A DNA stretch of 64,000 nucleotides from Xestospongia muta (taxonomy: Eukaryota > Porifera > Demospongiae > Haplosclerida > Petrosiidae). Positions 28,122-40,499 of this stretch are shown here, one piece after another (position 1 is the stretch's first letter; each line of letters opens with the position of its first letter). The stretch lies in NCBI GenBank assembly GCA_963693285.1, contig OY848922.1, positions 1,221,923 through 1,285,922 of the forward strand, read 5' to 3'. The notes beneath the pieces are model-generated. The model was given only the letters and a program-made list of their open reading frames with translations. It was not told the DNA's origin and did no database searches. A program made the translations under genes and the position numbers.

Positions 28122-30361
28122 TTATGGATTAATATCTTGTTCTTGATCATATATTGGTTCAACAACATTGCTAACAGAATCATAATGAGGATGAGAATAC
28201 ACACTTGTAGAGTCATCATACTTACTAGGTCTATTCTGTATGTTGAACACTTCTTGATTATTGGCTATAACATAGTTATATAAATGACCATTCAATTGGT
28301 ACAAGTCACTAGTACTAGTATATTCATCAATATCATCAAATAATTGAGGTGGTACTTCAGGTGGTACATCTTTATCTTTATTGATAATGGAGTACACAGT
28401 GTCTTCATTGATAGTAGCGACGTCATGGTCTGATTCTTCTTCAATCCAAGTATCAACTTTTTGCTTTTTCTTTTGATGTATTATTATCAATAAAAGTATA
28501 ATGACTATTAAAATGAGTGGTATTATTACAACTAGCATGGCTATAGCTGTTCCTATTACAATCTCAAGTCCTATGGCCTCGCTAGGTTTAGGCATAATGG
28601 CAGATGTTGTAGCAATCAACAGTGTACTCTGTACTGTATTAATTGATACCAATGTTGTATTAGTAGAAGATTTGTTAAATGACATTATTGAAGATGTTGT
28701 ACCAATTGATGACTTACTAGTGAATACTGCATCAATAGACAGTGTACCCACTGACTTAACACTGAATGTTGGTTGTATATCGGTAGATGTTGTAATGAGC
28801 AATAATGTATTAGTAGGTATTGTTATACTTGATATAGTTGAGAGTACATTAGTTGTGTGTTTTGTATTAGTATATGTTGTGATACTGAGAACTGAAAGAA
28901 GGTAAAAGTTAATTGACATCAATAATAATGTGGGAAAATATGTTGTAGTAAATAGTTTATTTATAAACATTTGCATATAAACAGAATAACTATAACAACT
29001 TACTGTTCAACAAAATTCTCTTTTCTAAATGAGTTCTAAGAATCCTACATTTGTAATTCCCCATATCACTTTTGCTGATATTCCTAATAGTCAATTGACT
29101 GATGATAAAAGTTGAGTTAGTGTGGTTAGTTACAATGTCATAGTTTATTTTATCATTTTGTACCACACTACTACTTGTATGATTCCATTGTACAGAAGTG
29201 TAATGAGTTAGACAGCCATGTAGTTCAAAGTGACAGGTCAGAACAACATTATCCCCAACATAAGCAAAGATCATAGAACTAGAAACAGTGACATTACGAT
29301 CACCTGAATATAATAAATAACATGAAGACTTACTCAATGGCTCATAATGGCAATCTATAATACCTTGTAATCTCAAGTCTATAGTTTTGGTAGAGTTAAC
29401 TGCTCCTAGCGTGTATCTAACGACACACTTGTAGTTACCGATAACATCAATAAAATCAAGTTCATTAATAGTTAATATACTGGTTCTTGTAGCATCTCCT
29501 ATCCACACCCGAGTGCAACCAGGAATGTCTAATGCATTCTCATTGTAAAACCACTGCCACTCAAAAGAGCCAGTAGTAATTACTGTACAGGAGAGATTGA
29601 CTGAAGATTGATCAAGGTGTAAGGTCACAGTTAGTGAGGAACCATCCTGGAAGACAATGGTGCCCTTTGAAGGAGATATTGGAGTGTCTAGTATATGATA
29701 ATGTATTAATGATATATCAATAGTTTATATATTAACTTACTATTATAAAACTTGACTTCACTTACTTGTAACCAGTCAATTATACTAGTATTGAAGATAA
29801 AATCAAGTTGAACTACAGTAGTTAATTGTTGTATAATTATTGAGAGTGACATTTCTCAGTTGAGAGTCATTTTGTCTGAGATCATCATTGTTGTCAAAGA
29901 CATAGCTCTGAAGTTGACTACCCACACCATAAAGACTGATCATAGGTAGTCCAATGGAGTCATTAGGTGAGTTAAAGAAATAAGTAACTGCTCTTGATAC
30001 AGGAGTAGGAATAGGAAAGTTTAAGGTAATTCTTCCAATACCATCTACTGAGTATCTACTAAAAGCAAAGAATTCTCCCAAGTTACCAGATATTGAGCTC
30101 AATGGACCAATGTCTCCATCATTTAATTTACCATTAAAACATTGTAAGCGAACATCAGACCGTACTTTACATCCTGAACTAGTGTTAGTGAGAGTGGAAC
30201 CATCAAAGGAGACTGCTTGAAATATATTGTATTGGAGAGGATCTAAAGGAATAATGTTGATATTATTTAATGTTTATATATAGTTACTAACTGATCTCAC
30301 TAGCAGAAGAAAATTCTACCAATAACAAACAGGTTATAACAGTAAAATGAAATGTCTGCAT
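28122..30361 (-). pseudogene. R7: kinase-less receptor with a frameshift
   Basis: Exons 30361-30292, 30242-29741, 29687-29364, 29303-29004 and 28891-28122 encode signal peptide, DS-like domain, Ig1, Ig2, a long Ser/Thr-rich stalk, a transmembrane helix and a cytoplasmic tail that stops with no kinase. The DS-like exon has 4 extra bases within 29834-29840 relative to R9; translation would end about 12 residues later. Either the gene is dead, it makes a short secreted fragment, or the base run is a sequencing error. The intron between Ig1 and Ig2 is only 60 bases and is itself open in frame. The tail has a TVYSII motif (ITSM-like) and other tyrosines in DLYQL and PIYDQ contexts. The signal-exon donor is GTTAGT rather than the GTAAGT of R9. 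Confidence 0.7.
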
Positions 30362-30922
30362 TTTGCTACTTCAAAACAGCTTGCAAATAAGTGCAGTGAG
30401 CTCAATATATAGCTCTTGAAGCTGTATGGCTGCTTATTATTAGACACAAATATATGAGGTTTATGTTAGCATCAGTAGATATTACTACAGGCAGTTCATT
30501 CAATGATGACCTTATGCTACAAGCTTGCACTTGTTGTGATTGTTAAAGAAGTAACAACGTCTATAAGAGTTCTGTGTGCATACATAATATACAAGAGGTG
30601 TATTCATGAATAAACCTGCTTTATATTATTTTGATTAAGTATCATAACAGCCACACAATTATTTATTATTATAATGGCAAGGGAAGGTCCAGTAGTTGTT
30701 GTAAATAAGATTTCTAGATCAATTAAATATATAAATTTATTTTGATAGCTTGTTAAAATAATAAAACAAAAAAAATTATATTATGAACACAATGAATACA
30801 TATACAAATCCATTATATTTATGACTATTAAACAATAACAACAAAAAAATTGATACAGTGTTAAAAGTGTAAACAACATTATTAACAATATGAAAAAAAA
30901 CAATCCCATTACATATGAAAAT
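30362..30922. promoter_or_regulatory. R7 upstream / R8 downstream flank
   Basis: Spacer between the R7 start and R8 stop, almost identical to 36774-37334. This conservation marks the 6.4-kb duplicated block and includes the R7/R9-type promoter. A sequence of the form GAGCTCAATATATAGCTC lies about 45 bases upstream of the R7 ATG (near 30389-30407), containing an imperfect palindrome around ATATAT that could serve as a TATA element. Confidence 0.4.
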
Positions 30923-33900
30923 TTAATTGTTTAACGTCTTCTCAATTTCAACTAACTGACAGTATATATCATTAAAATGAGCTCGTTCATCTGGTTTGCT
31001 TCCCCAACAACTTTTTCGTATCACAGTGTAAACCTCTTGAGGACATCCAGGAGGCCTTGGTAACAGCATACGATGAGGTCCCTTTAGTGCATCCTCAATA
31101 ACCTCCTGATCTAAGAGTGTCGCATATGGTGGCTCTTGACCCATCGTGTAGATCTCCCATACTGTCACACCATATGCCCAAACATCTGATTTCTCTGAGA
31201 ATTTACCATAATAGCATTCTGTTGGCATCCATCGAATTGGCACTTTAGCTTTGCCCTTAGTACAATAGTAGGCAGAATCATAGAGATCACGACTTAGACC
31301 AAAATCACCAATTTTGATGACATAGTTCTGACCTACTAGACAATTACGACTAGCAAGATCTCTATGAATGTAGTTATTAGAGGCAAGGTAAGTCATACCA
31401 TTGGCAATTTGAATACACATAGAGAGAAGGATTTGAGGTGATAGTTGATCAGGTAACGTTGGAGGGTGTTGGCTACAAAAATGATGGTTCAGCAGGAACT
31501 GGTTAAGATTTCCATTCTCCATGTATTCCATAACAATGAAATGTTCTGTACAATTAGAATGACTAACACCTAAAAGACGAATGACATTGACATGATTTAG
31601 CTGAGACATAAATTTAACTTCTTTGTCAAAAGCCTCCAATGACTTTGGGTCACTGTCTTCTTTAATCTTCTTGACAGCAACTTGAACAGATATTGACTTA
31701 TCATCATCAGAAGGACTCATTCGTAAGTCTTTAAGACTGAGACCTACAGTCTCAGCTAAGACAACCTCTCCAAACTGACCAATACTAAGTTGTTTTATTT
31801 CTTTAAGGTTTTCTTGAGTGATATGTCGAAGTTTAGTAGGCACAGCATATTCCATATCATCAGTATCATCTGTTACAAAAATATTTTCATTCCTTTTGTT
31901 ATGCCAAAGCTTAATTGGTATATGATATTCCATTTCATCAGTAGTGATATTAAACTCAGTCATATAAACGACACTGTCGTAAACCTCTGGTATTTGAAGA
32001 GTTACATCTTGAGCTTCATCATAAATATGATGAGCAAGAGAATATACTTCAATGAATTCATCTTGTTTTACATACAATGGATTGTTTAATATGTGGTCTT
32101 CTTCTTGTTGATTTGTGCCTTTAGTGAGATCAATGGTGTCTTCTGACAAGAGATATGTAGGTGGTAGTTCTGGAGCTTTGTCTTTCATAACAACTGCATA
32201 TACCTGATCAATGAAATTAATGTCTGCAGCTTTTTTGTTCATGTGCTCTGTTTCCTGTAAGAAATGAGTATCATATCTTTGTGTCTTCTTGTAGTGGTTT
32301 ATTAGGCAATAAGAAAGTACAACAGCCACTAAAACAAGGAGCATTAGGAGTACCACAATGACTATTGTTATTATTATAATTATCTTGAGACTGACTGGTA
32401 TATCATTAGTAATAGGAGTTACACTAATTGAAGGAGATATACCAGTGCCACTAATAGAAGTAGTAGAAGTTACATCAGTAGTTGGTGTATTAATACTTGT
32501 AGGTGTTGTAAAAATTGATTGTGTACTAATAGATGTAGTATCACTGGTGACTGTGAAAAGGTGACATTTGCATAAATTGGGCGTAAAAACACATAAAAAT
32601 GTTATTTTTACTATAAATAAACTTACAGTATAATATGATCATTGCTTGTAGTGATGTTCCTGGTATCATACAAGTGTATGTTCCATTATCACTGTTCTTT
32701 ACATTATATATTGTAAGATTACTGACAATACTATTAGTAGTATTGCCATTGAAATCAATTGCCATTAATGATCCAGTATTTGTTGTAATCTTATAATGTT
32801 CCCCATTGTTAATCACTCCAGTGATATAGTTCCATATTATAGTAACATTAGGTGGTAGATATCCATAGACTTCACATGATAGAGTGACATTATCTCCAAT
32901 AATAACTGAGGTCATGTTGTTAGATACAGCAATTATGCCAGCTAAAAAGGATTAGAAGTACTAATTTTATTGTAATTAATAATTAGTACCTGTTAATTCT
33001 AAGTTTGTGTGTCTTGTATAGTTCACTGTTTCTAGTGAATCCGTTACAATACATGTATAATTCCCAGTATCAGTATATCTGAGTTTATTAATAGTTAGTA
33101 TACTGGTTCTTGTAGCATCTCCTATTAATATTTGTGAACGACAAGTAAGATTTAACACATTCTCATTATATTGCCACTGCCACTCAAAGGAACCAGTATT
33201 GACTACTGTACAGGAAAGATTGACTGAAGACTGAAGGTTGTCCAGTCCTACGGTCACAGTTAATGAGGGACCACAATGAAAGGCAATGGTATCCATTGAG
33301 GGAGATATTGGAGTGTCTAGTATAGGATGATGTATTAATGATATATTAATAGTTTATATATTAACTTACCATTATAAAACTTGACTTCACTTACTAGTAA
33401 CCAGTCAATTATACTAGTATTGAAGATAAAATCAAGTTGAACTACAGTAGTTGATTGTTGTATATTGAGAGTGACATTTCTCAGTTGAGAGTCATTTTGT
33501 CTGAGATCATCATTGTTGTCAAAGACATAGCTCTGAGGTTGACTACCCTCACCATAAAGACTGATCATAGGTAGTCCAATGGAGTTATTAGGTGAGTTAA
33601 AGAAATAAATAACTGCTCTTGATACAGGAGTATCAGAATTGAAGTTAAAGGTAATTCTTTTAATACCATCTACTGAGTATCTACTAAAAGCAAAGAATTC
33701 TCCCAGGTTATCAGATATTGAGTATATTGGACCAATGTTTCCATCAACTAGTTTACTATTAGTATTTAAACATCTCAAATGAACACCAGATCCAATCACT
33801 ATACATCCTGAACTAGTGTTAGTGAGGTTAGAACCATCAAATGAGACAGCATAAAATATGTTGTATTGAGATGAATCTACATGTATAAGAGATGATATCA

Positions 33901-33998
33901 GAACTATGACAAGGAAAATTATTGATCTGCTTACTTATTTGATTTTGACACAATACAGTGTTACTGAATAGTATGAACACAGCAAAGACAGTCAACAT
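30923..33998 (-). CDS. R8: DDR-like receptor tyrosine kinase, 5 exons
   Basis: Exons 33998-33935, 33876-33370, 33316-32990, 32941-32627 and 32550-30923 give 946 residues. Domains: signal peptide (1-21), DS-like (22-190), Ig1 (191-299), Ig2 (300-404), long Thr/Ser stalk (coded from 32550), transmembrane helix, tail with NPLY and APELPP, kinase. The first glycine of the glycine loop is Ser (SIGQFG, near 31785). Catalytic HRDLASRN and DFG are intact and the activation loop is the YYC type. The gene is a clear chimera: ectodomain and tail match R6, but the last 75 or so residues and the 3' flank match R10, with the switch near 31145-31200 inside the kinase exon. Confidence 0.85.
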
Positions 33999-34535
33999 CT
34001 TGACTTGATATAAGACAGATATTGTCGAGTGTATGAGAACTTACTACTATAGCAATAATATAATAAAATATAATAATTTCTAATAAAAATAAAGTAATGG
34101 ATGATGTAGGTGTTTAGCTTGTTTAAGAGTAATAAATAAACATCCAACTTGTCATGTTTTCAGTTAAGTAATCTAAATAACATTTTAAGTTAATGTAATC
34201 AAATATATATTGAATTAATGAAGCTCATGCAGTAATAATTATGAATTCTTTCAATTTGTATTTTTATTATTTAGTTTTTGTTAATTAGACCTTTGCTAGA
34301 GAATAGTATTAATTATTATTAACATTATTAACTTCATTTATAACTATGGGGCAAATAATGATAATAAATTTGTATTTGTTATTATTAATCTAATAATAAA
34401 GTAAACATAAAGATATAAAACTTAAAAAAGAAAAACATGTCTATTTTTATTAACAATATATCATACTCTACTTTCTGTATTATGAAAAGTAACAAAAGAT
34501 TCAATCATGATACCAATATCATAATATTGTGATAT
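33999..34535. promoter_or_regulatory. R8 upstream / R9 downstream flank
   Basis: Counterpart of 27598-28121. Part of the middle (about 34240-34290) differs between the two. No exon seen; it probably carries the R8 promoter. Confidence 0.4.
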
Positions 34536-36773
34536 TTATGGATTAATATCTTGTTCTTGATCATATATTGGTTCAACAACATTGCTAACAGAGTCATAAT
34601 GAGGATGAGAATACACACCTGTAGAGTCATCTTTATTAGGTTTAACCTGGATGTGCAACACTTCTTGATCATTGGCTATAACATAGCGGTAGTCATATAA
34701 ATGACCATTCAATTGGTACAAGTCACTAGTACTAGTATATTCATCAATATCATCAAATAATTGAGGTGGTACTTCAGGTGGTACATCTTTATCTTTGTTG
34801 ATAATGGAGTACACTGTGTCTTCATTGATAGTAGTGACATCATGGTCTGATTCTTCTTCAATCCAAGTATCAACTTTTTGTTTCTTCTTTTGATGTATTA
34901 TTATCAATAAAAGTGTAATGACTATTAAAATGAGTGGTATTATTACAACTAGCATGGCTATAGCTGTTCCTATTACAATCTCAAGTCCTATGGCCTTGCT
35001 AGTTGTAGGTATAATGGCAGAAGGTGTAGCAATCGACAGTGTACTCTGTACTGTATTAATTGATACCAATGTTGTATTAGTAGAAGATTTGTTAAATGAC
35101 ATTATTGAAGATGTTGTACCAATTGATGACTTACTAGTGAATACTGCATCAATAGACAGTGTACCCACTGACTTCATACTGGATGTTGGTTGTATATCGG
35201 TAGATGTTGTAATGAGAGATAATGTATTAGTAGGTATTGTTATACTTGATATAGTTGAGAGTACATTAGTTGTGTACTTTGTATATGTTGTGATACTGAG
35301 AACTGAATGAAGGTAAAAGTTAATTGACATCAATAATAATGTGGGAAAAAATGCTATAGTAAATAGTTTATTTATAAACATTTGCACATAAACAGAATAA
35401 CTATAATAACTATAATAACTTACTATTCAAGGAAATTCTCTTTTCTAAATGAGTTCTAAGAATCCTACATTTGTAATTCCCCATATCACTTTTGCTGACA
35501 TTCCTAATAGTCAATTGAATGATGATAAAAGTTGAGTTAGTGTGGTTAGTTACAATGTCATAGTTTATTTTATCATTTTGTACCACACTACTACTTGTAT
35601 GATTCCATTGTACAGAAGTGTAATGAGTTAGACAGCCATGTAGTTCAAAGTGACAGGTCAGAACAACATTATCCCCAACATAAGCAAAGATCATGGAACT
35701 AGGAACAGTGACATTACGATCACCTGAATATAATAACACAAAGACTTACTTAATGGCTCATAATGGCAATCTATAATACCTTGTAATCTCAAGTCTATAG
35801 TTTTGGTAGAGTTAACTGCTCCTAGTGTGTATCTAACGACACACTTGTAGTTACCGATAACATCAATAAAATCAAGTTCATTAATAGTTAGTATACTGGT
35901 TCTTGTAGCATCTCCTATCCACACCCGAGTGCAACCAGGAATGTCTAATGCATTCTCATTGTAAAACCACTGCCATTCAAAGGAGCCAGTAGTAATTACT
36001 GTACAGGAGAGATTGACTGAAGATTGATTAAGGTCTAAGGTCACAGTTAGTGAGGAACCATCCTGGAAGACAATGGTGTCCTTTGAAGGAGATATTGGAG
36101 TGTCTAATATATGATAATGTATTAATGATATATCAATAGTTTATATATTAACTTACCATTATAAAACTTGACTTCACTTACTAGTAACCAGTCAATTATA
36201 CTAGTATCGAAAATAAAATCAAGTTGAGCTACAGTAGTTAGTTGTTGTATATTGAGAGTGACATTTCTCAGTTGAGAGTCATTTTGTCTGAGATCATCAT
36301 TGTTGTCAAAGACATAGCTCTGAGGTTGACTACCCACACCATAAAGACTGATCATAGGTAGTCCAATGGAGTTATTAGGTGAGTTAAAGAAATAAATAAC
36401 TACTCTTGATACAGGAGTAGGATTAGGAAAGTTAAAGGTAATTCTTCCAATACTATCTACTGAGTATCTACTAAAAGCAAAGAATTCTCCCAAGTTACCA
36501 GATATTGAGTTCAATGGACCAATGTTTCCATCATTTAGTTTACCATTAAAACATTGTAAGCGAATATCAGACCGTACTATACATCCTGAACTAGTGTTAG
36601 TGAGAGTGGAACGATCAAATGAGACTGCTTGAAATATATTGTATTGGAGAGGATCTAGAGGAATAATGTTGATATTATTTAATGTTTATATATAGTTACT
36701 TACTGATCTCACTAGCAGAAGAAGATTCTACCAATAACAAACATATTATAACAGTAAAATGAAATGTCTGCAT
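34536..36773 (-). CDS. R9: kinase-less Ig/DS-like receptor with tyrosine tail
   Basis: Exons 36773-36704, 36654-36157, 36103-35780, 35723-35424 and 35302-34536 join in phase 1 to 652 residues with no break. Domains: signal peptide (1-23), DS-like domain (24-189, three residues shorter than in most paralogs), Ig1 (190-297), Ig2 (298-397), Ser/Thr-rich stalk of about 105 residues, transmembrane helix (about 505-533), tail of about 115 residues. The tail is related to the juxtamembrane region of the kinase receptors (acidic stretch, EDTVYS..., PPEVPP) but stops at INP before any kinase. TVYSII (about 560-565) fits the TxYxx(V/I) ITSM pattern, and other tyrosines are possible SH2 sites. It lacks the NPxY motif. 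The Ig1-Ig2 intron is 56 bases. It could be a co-receptor, decoy or phosphorylation substrate of the neighbouring kinases (inference). Confidence 0.82.
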
Positions 36774-37334
36774 TTTACTACTTCAAAACAGCTTGCAAAT
36801 AAGTGGAGTGAGCTCAATATATAGCTCTTGAAGCTGTATGGCTGCTTATTACTAGACACAAATATGTGAGGTTTATGTTAGCATCAGTAGATATTACTAC
36901 AGGCAGTTCATTCAATGATGATTTTATGCTACAAGCTTGCACTTGTTGTGATTGTTAAAGAAGTAACAACGTCTATAAGAGTTCTGTGTGCATACATAAT
37001 ATACAAGAGGTGTATTCATGAATAAACTTGCTTTATATTATTTTGATTAAGTATCATAACAGCCACACAATTATTTATTATTATAATTACAAGGGAAGGT
37101 CCAGTAGTTGTTGTAAATAAGATTTCTAGATCAATTAAATATATAAATTTATTTTGATAGTTTGTTAAAATAATAAAACCAAAAAAATTATATTATGAAC
37201 ACAATGAATACATATACAAATCCATTATATTTACAACTATTAAACAATAACAACAAAAAAATTGATACGGTGTTAAAAGTGTAAACAACATTATTAACAA
37301 TATGAAAAAAAACAATCCCATTACATATGAAAAT
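36774..37334. promoter_or_regulatory. R9 upstream / R10 downstream flank
   Basis: Near-identical to 30362-30922, including the GAGCTCAATATATAGCTC-type segment upstream of the start codon. No exon seen. Confidence 0.4.
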
Positions 37335-40300
37335 TTAATTGTCTAACGTCTTCTCAATTTCAACTAACTGACAGTATATATCATTAAAATGAGCTCGTTC
37401 ATCTGGTTTGCTTCCCCAACAACTTTTTCGTATTGCAGTGTAAACCTCTTGAGGACATCCAGGAGGCCTTGGTAACAGCATACGATGGGGACCCTTTAGT
37501 GCATCCTCAATAATCTCCTGATCTAAGAGCATTGCATATGGTGGCTCTCGACCCATCGTGTAGATCTCCCATACCGTTATACCGTATGCCCAAACATCTG
37601 ACTTCTCTGAGAATTTGCCGTAAAAGCATTCTGTTGACATCCATCGAATTGGCATCTTTGCTTTGCCCTTCACACGATAATAAACAGAGTCATACAAGTT
37701 ACGACTTAGACCAAAATCACCAATTTTGACTTCATAGTTCTGGCCTACTAGACAATTACGACTAGCAAGATCTCTATGAATGTAGTTATTAGAGGCAAGG
37801 TAAGCCATACCATTGGCAATTTGAATACACATAGAGAGAAGTATTTGAGGTGATAGTTGATCAGGTAAAGTTGGAGGGTGTTGGCTACAAAAATGATGGT
37901 TCAACAGAAACTGGTTAAGATCTCCATTCTCCATGTATTCCATTACTATGAAATGTTCTGTACAACTAGAATGACTAACAGCTAAAAGACGAATGACATT
38001 GACATGATTTAGCTGAGACATAAATTTAACTTCTTTGTCAAAAGCCTCCCATGACTTTGGGTCACTGTCTTCTTTCATCATCTTGACAGCAACTTGAACA
38101 AATATTGACTTATCATCATCAGAAGGACTCATTTGTAAGTCTTTAAGACTGAGACCTACAGTCTCCGCTAAGACGACCTCTCCAAACTGACCTATACCAA
38201 GTTGTTTTATTTCATTGATGTTATCTTGAGTGACCTTAAGGAGCGGATTAAGGAGTTTTTGAGGCTCGGCATATATGGCACCTTCGCTATAAAGATCAGA
38301 TTGTATGAATGAGAAAGGTTGATCACTATCAGCGTCTTCATAGATAGGATTTTCGAGACTGAATTCAAATGGATTCTGTTCCTTTTTCCATTGAGGTTCG
38401 GAGTATATATCATCTGGAGTCTTTGCTTGGTCATAGATAGGTGAGCCGTTAGCGGTTGGATGATCAGCCGCCTCAGAATAAAGAGGCATTGGTAAAGATG
38501 AGTAACCATCTATATGGCTATCAGTGTCTCTAAACATAGGATTATCTACTAACTGATATCCATTTAAGTTATTGACTTTAGCTAATTTTGGTGGAGCAGA
38601 TTTGCGCCATTCTAAATCAAATGATATAGGATCTTTTTTTGGTGTAATGTGATCATACTCGTTGACAAAATTTTGAGGTGGTATAGCAGGTGGCTCTTCT
38701 TTGTCTTTCATAACAACAGAATATGTCAGTTCATTTTCTTCTTCTGTCTTAGCAAAAGCATAATCATCTCGTTGTTGATTCTGAGAAGCTTCTATCTCCT
38801 TGTCTTGACTAATGGTGTACTTGATGCTTCCTCTGGTACGTAAATCACTGACCGGTTTTTGTTTCCGTTTGCAAATGATGACAACAATAATTAATATCAC
38901 CAATACAACGACAAGTAATATAATAAAGATGATTACAGCCCCTGCAATGCCTCCTATTATAGCAATATTAGAGGAAGAAGTAGGAGGGCTAGGAGTCTGT
39001 GACGATGATAGTATACTGGTACTAGTAATTGATGGAGTACTGGATATTAATGGGAGGACAGTGACTAATGTGGATGAAGAAATGGAGAGGTCTAATGTTG
39101 ATAAAGAGATAATAGTACTTGATGAGGTAAGTTGAGAAACTGGTTGAGTAACTAGTTAAAAAGTAAAAAGAGTAACTTCATCTAAAGTTATTTATTTAAC
39201 AAAATTACAATTATGCCCTAAAATTGTTTGATAGTAATTTTAATTGATAGTGCTGGTTCAAATTATATAAAATACCACAAGGCATTTGAGTGGGTTTTGA
39301 TGTGGGATCAGCAACAATAAGAGGTTTGTGTTGTATGTATTCATTCATTAGCTGTAGTGTGCATCATTGATCAGTTCACATGCTATTCTATTAATAAATA
39401 ATAATATCAAAGATACATGAAGCTCCGTTTATGTGTGTACAATACATTTTTCTTATAAATAATTAATAAGGTAAGTGATATAAGTGCTATTATTATTTCT
39501 TACCTAATGATATTGTTCTTGTACTGTTCACTGTTCCATGTAGATGTCTCACAGTACATGTATAATTTCCAGCATCAGTAGGTCTGAGTTGGTTAATAGT
39601 TAGTATACTGGTTCTTGTAGCATCTCCTATTAATATTTGTGAATGACCAGGAAGATCTAACACATTCCTATTATGTTGCCATTGCCACTCAAAGGAACCA
39701 ACATTGACTACTGTACAGGAGAGATTGACTGAAGACTGAAGGTTGTCTGGTCCTAAGGTCACAGTTAGTGAGGAACCATCCTGGAAGACAATGGGTTCCA
39801 ATGAAGGAGATATTGAAGTACCTAGTATAAGATAATGTATTAATGATATATCAATAGTTTATATATTAACTTACCATTATAAAACTTGACTTCACTTACT
39901 AGTAACCAGTCAATTATACTAGTATTGAAGATAAAATCAAGTTGAACTACAGTAGTTAATTGTTGTATATTGAGAGTGACATTTCTCAGTTGAGAGTCAT
40001 TTTGTCTGAGATCATCATTGTTGTCAAAGACATAGCTAAGAAGTTGACTACCCTCACCATAAAGACTGATCATAGGTAGTCCAATGGAGTTATTAGGTGA
40101 GTTAAAGAAATAGATAACTGCTCTTGATACAGGAGTATCAGGAAGAAAGTTAAAGGTAATTCTTCCAATACCATCTACTGAGTATCTACTAAAAGCAAAG
40201 AATTCTCCCAGGTTATCAGATATAGAGTTCATTAGACCAATGTCTCCATCATTTAGTTTACCATTTAAACATCTCAAACGAACACCAGATCCAATCACTA

Positions 40301-40499
40301 TACATCCTGAGCTAGTGTTAGTGAGGTTAGAACCATCAAAGGAGACAGCATAAAATATGTTGTATTGAACTGGATCTGTAGAGTAAGATGTTAGAACAAT
40401 ATGAAAAAACTAGTTTTACTAACCAATCTCACTTTGTGGTGATACAATATGATGAAGTAGTATAATATAACAGACAAGAAGTGATAGTTTTAAATACAT
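37335..40499 (-). CDS. R10: single-Ig DDR-like receptor tyrosine kinase, 4 exons
   Basis: Exons 40499-40424, 40375-39875, 39821-39504 and 39151-37335 give 903 residues. Domains: signal peptide (1-25, unlike the other paralogs), DS-like (26-192), a single Ig (193-298), long Ser/Thr stalk, transmembrane helix, and a long tail of its own kind with many tyrosines (LVDNPMF, LENPIYED, DIYSEP, DLYSEG, IYAEP), then kinase with [21 protein letters not shown] and DFG intact and a YYR activation loop. No Ig2 exon can be found in the 350 bases between the Ig1 and transmembrane exons; because both borders are phase 1 the frame is kept. The tail resembles R11 and R12 more than R2-R8 in style. Its kinase C-lobe end is almost identical to R8. 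Confidence 0.85.

Noticed and set aside
28501..28905. Plus-strand open frames opposite the stalk/transmembrane exons of R7 and R9
   Set aside because: Antisense to a Thr/Ser-rich sequence with low stop content; the minus-strand frame has splice sites and phases that fit the gene model.
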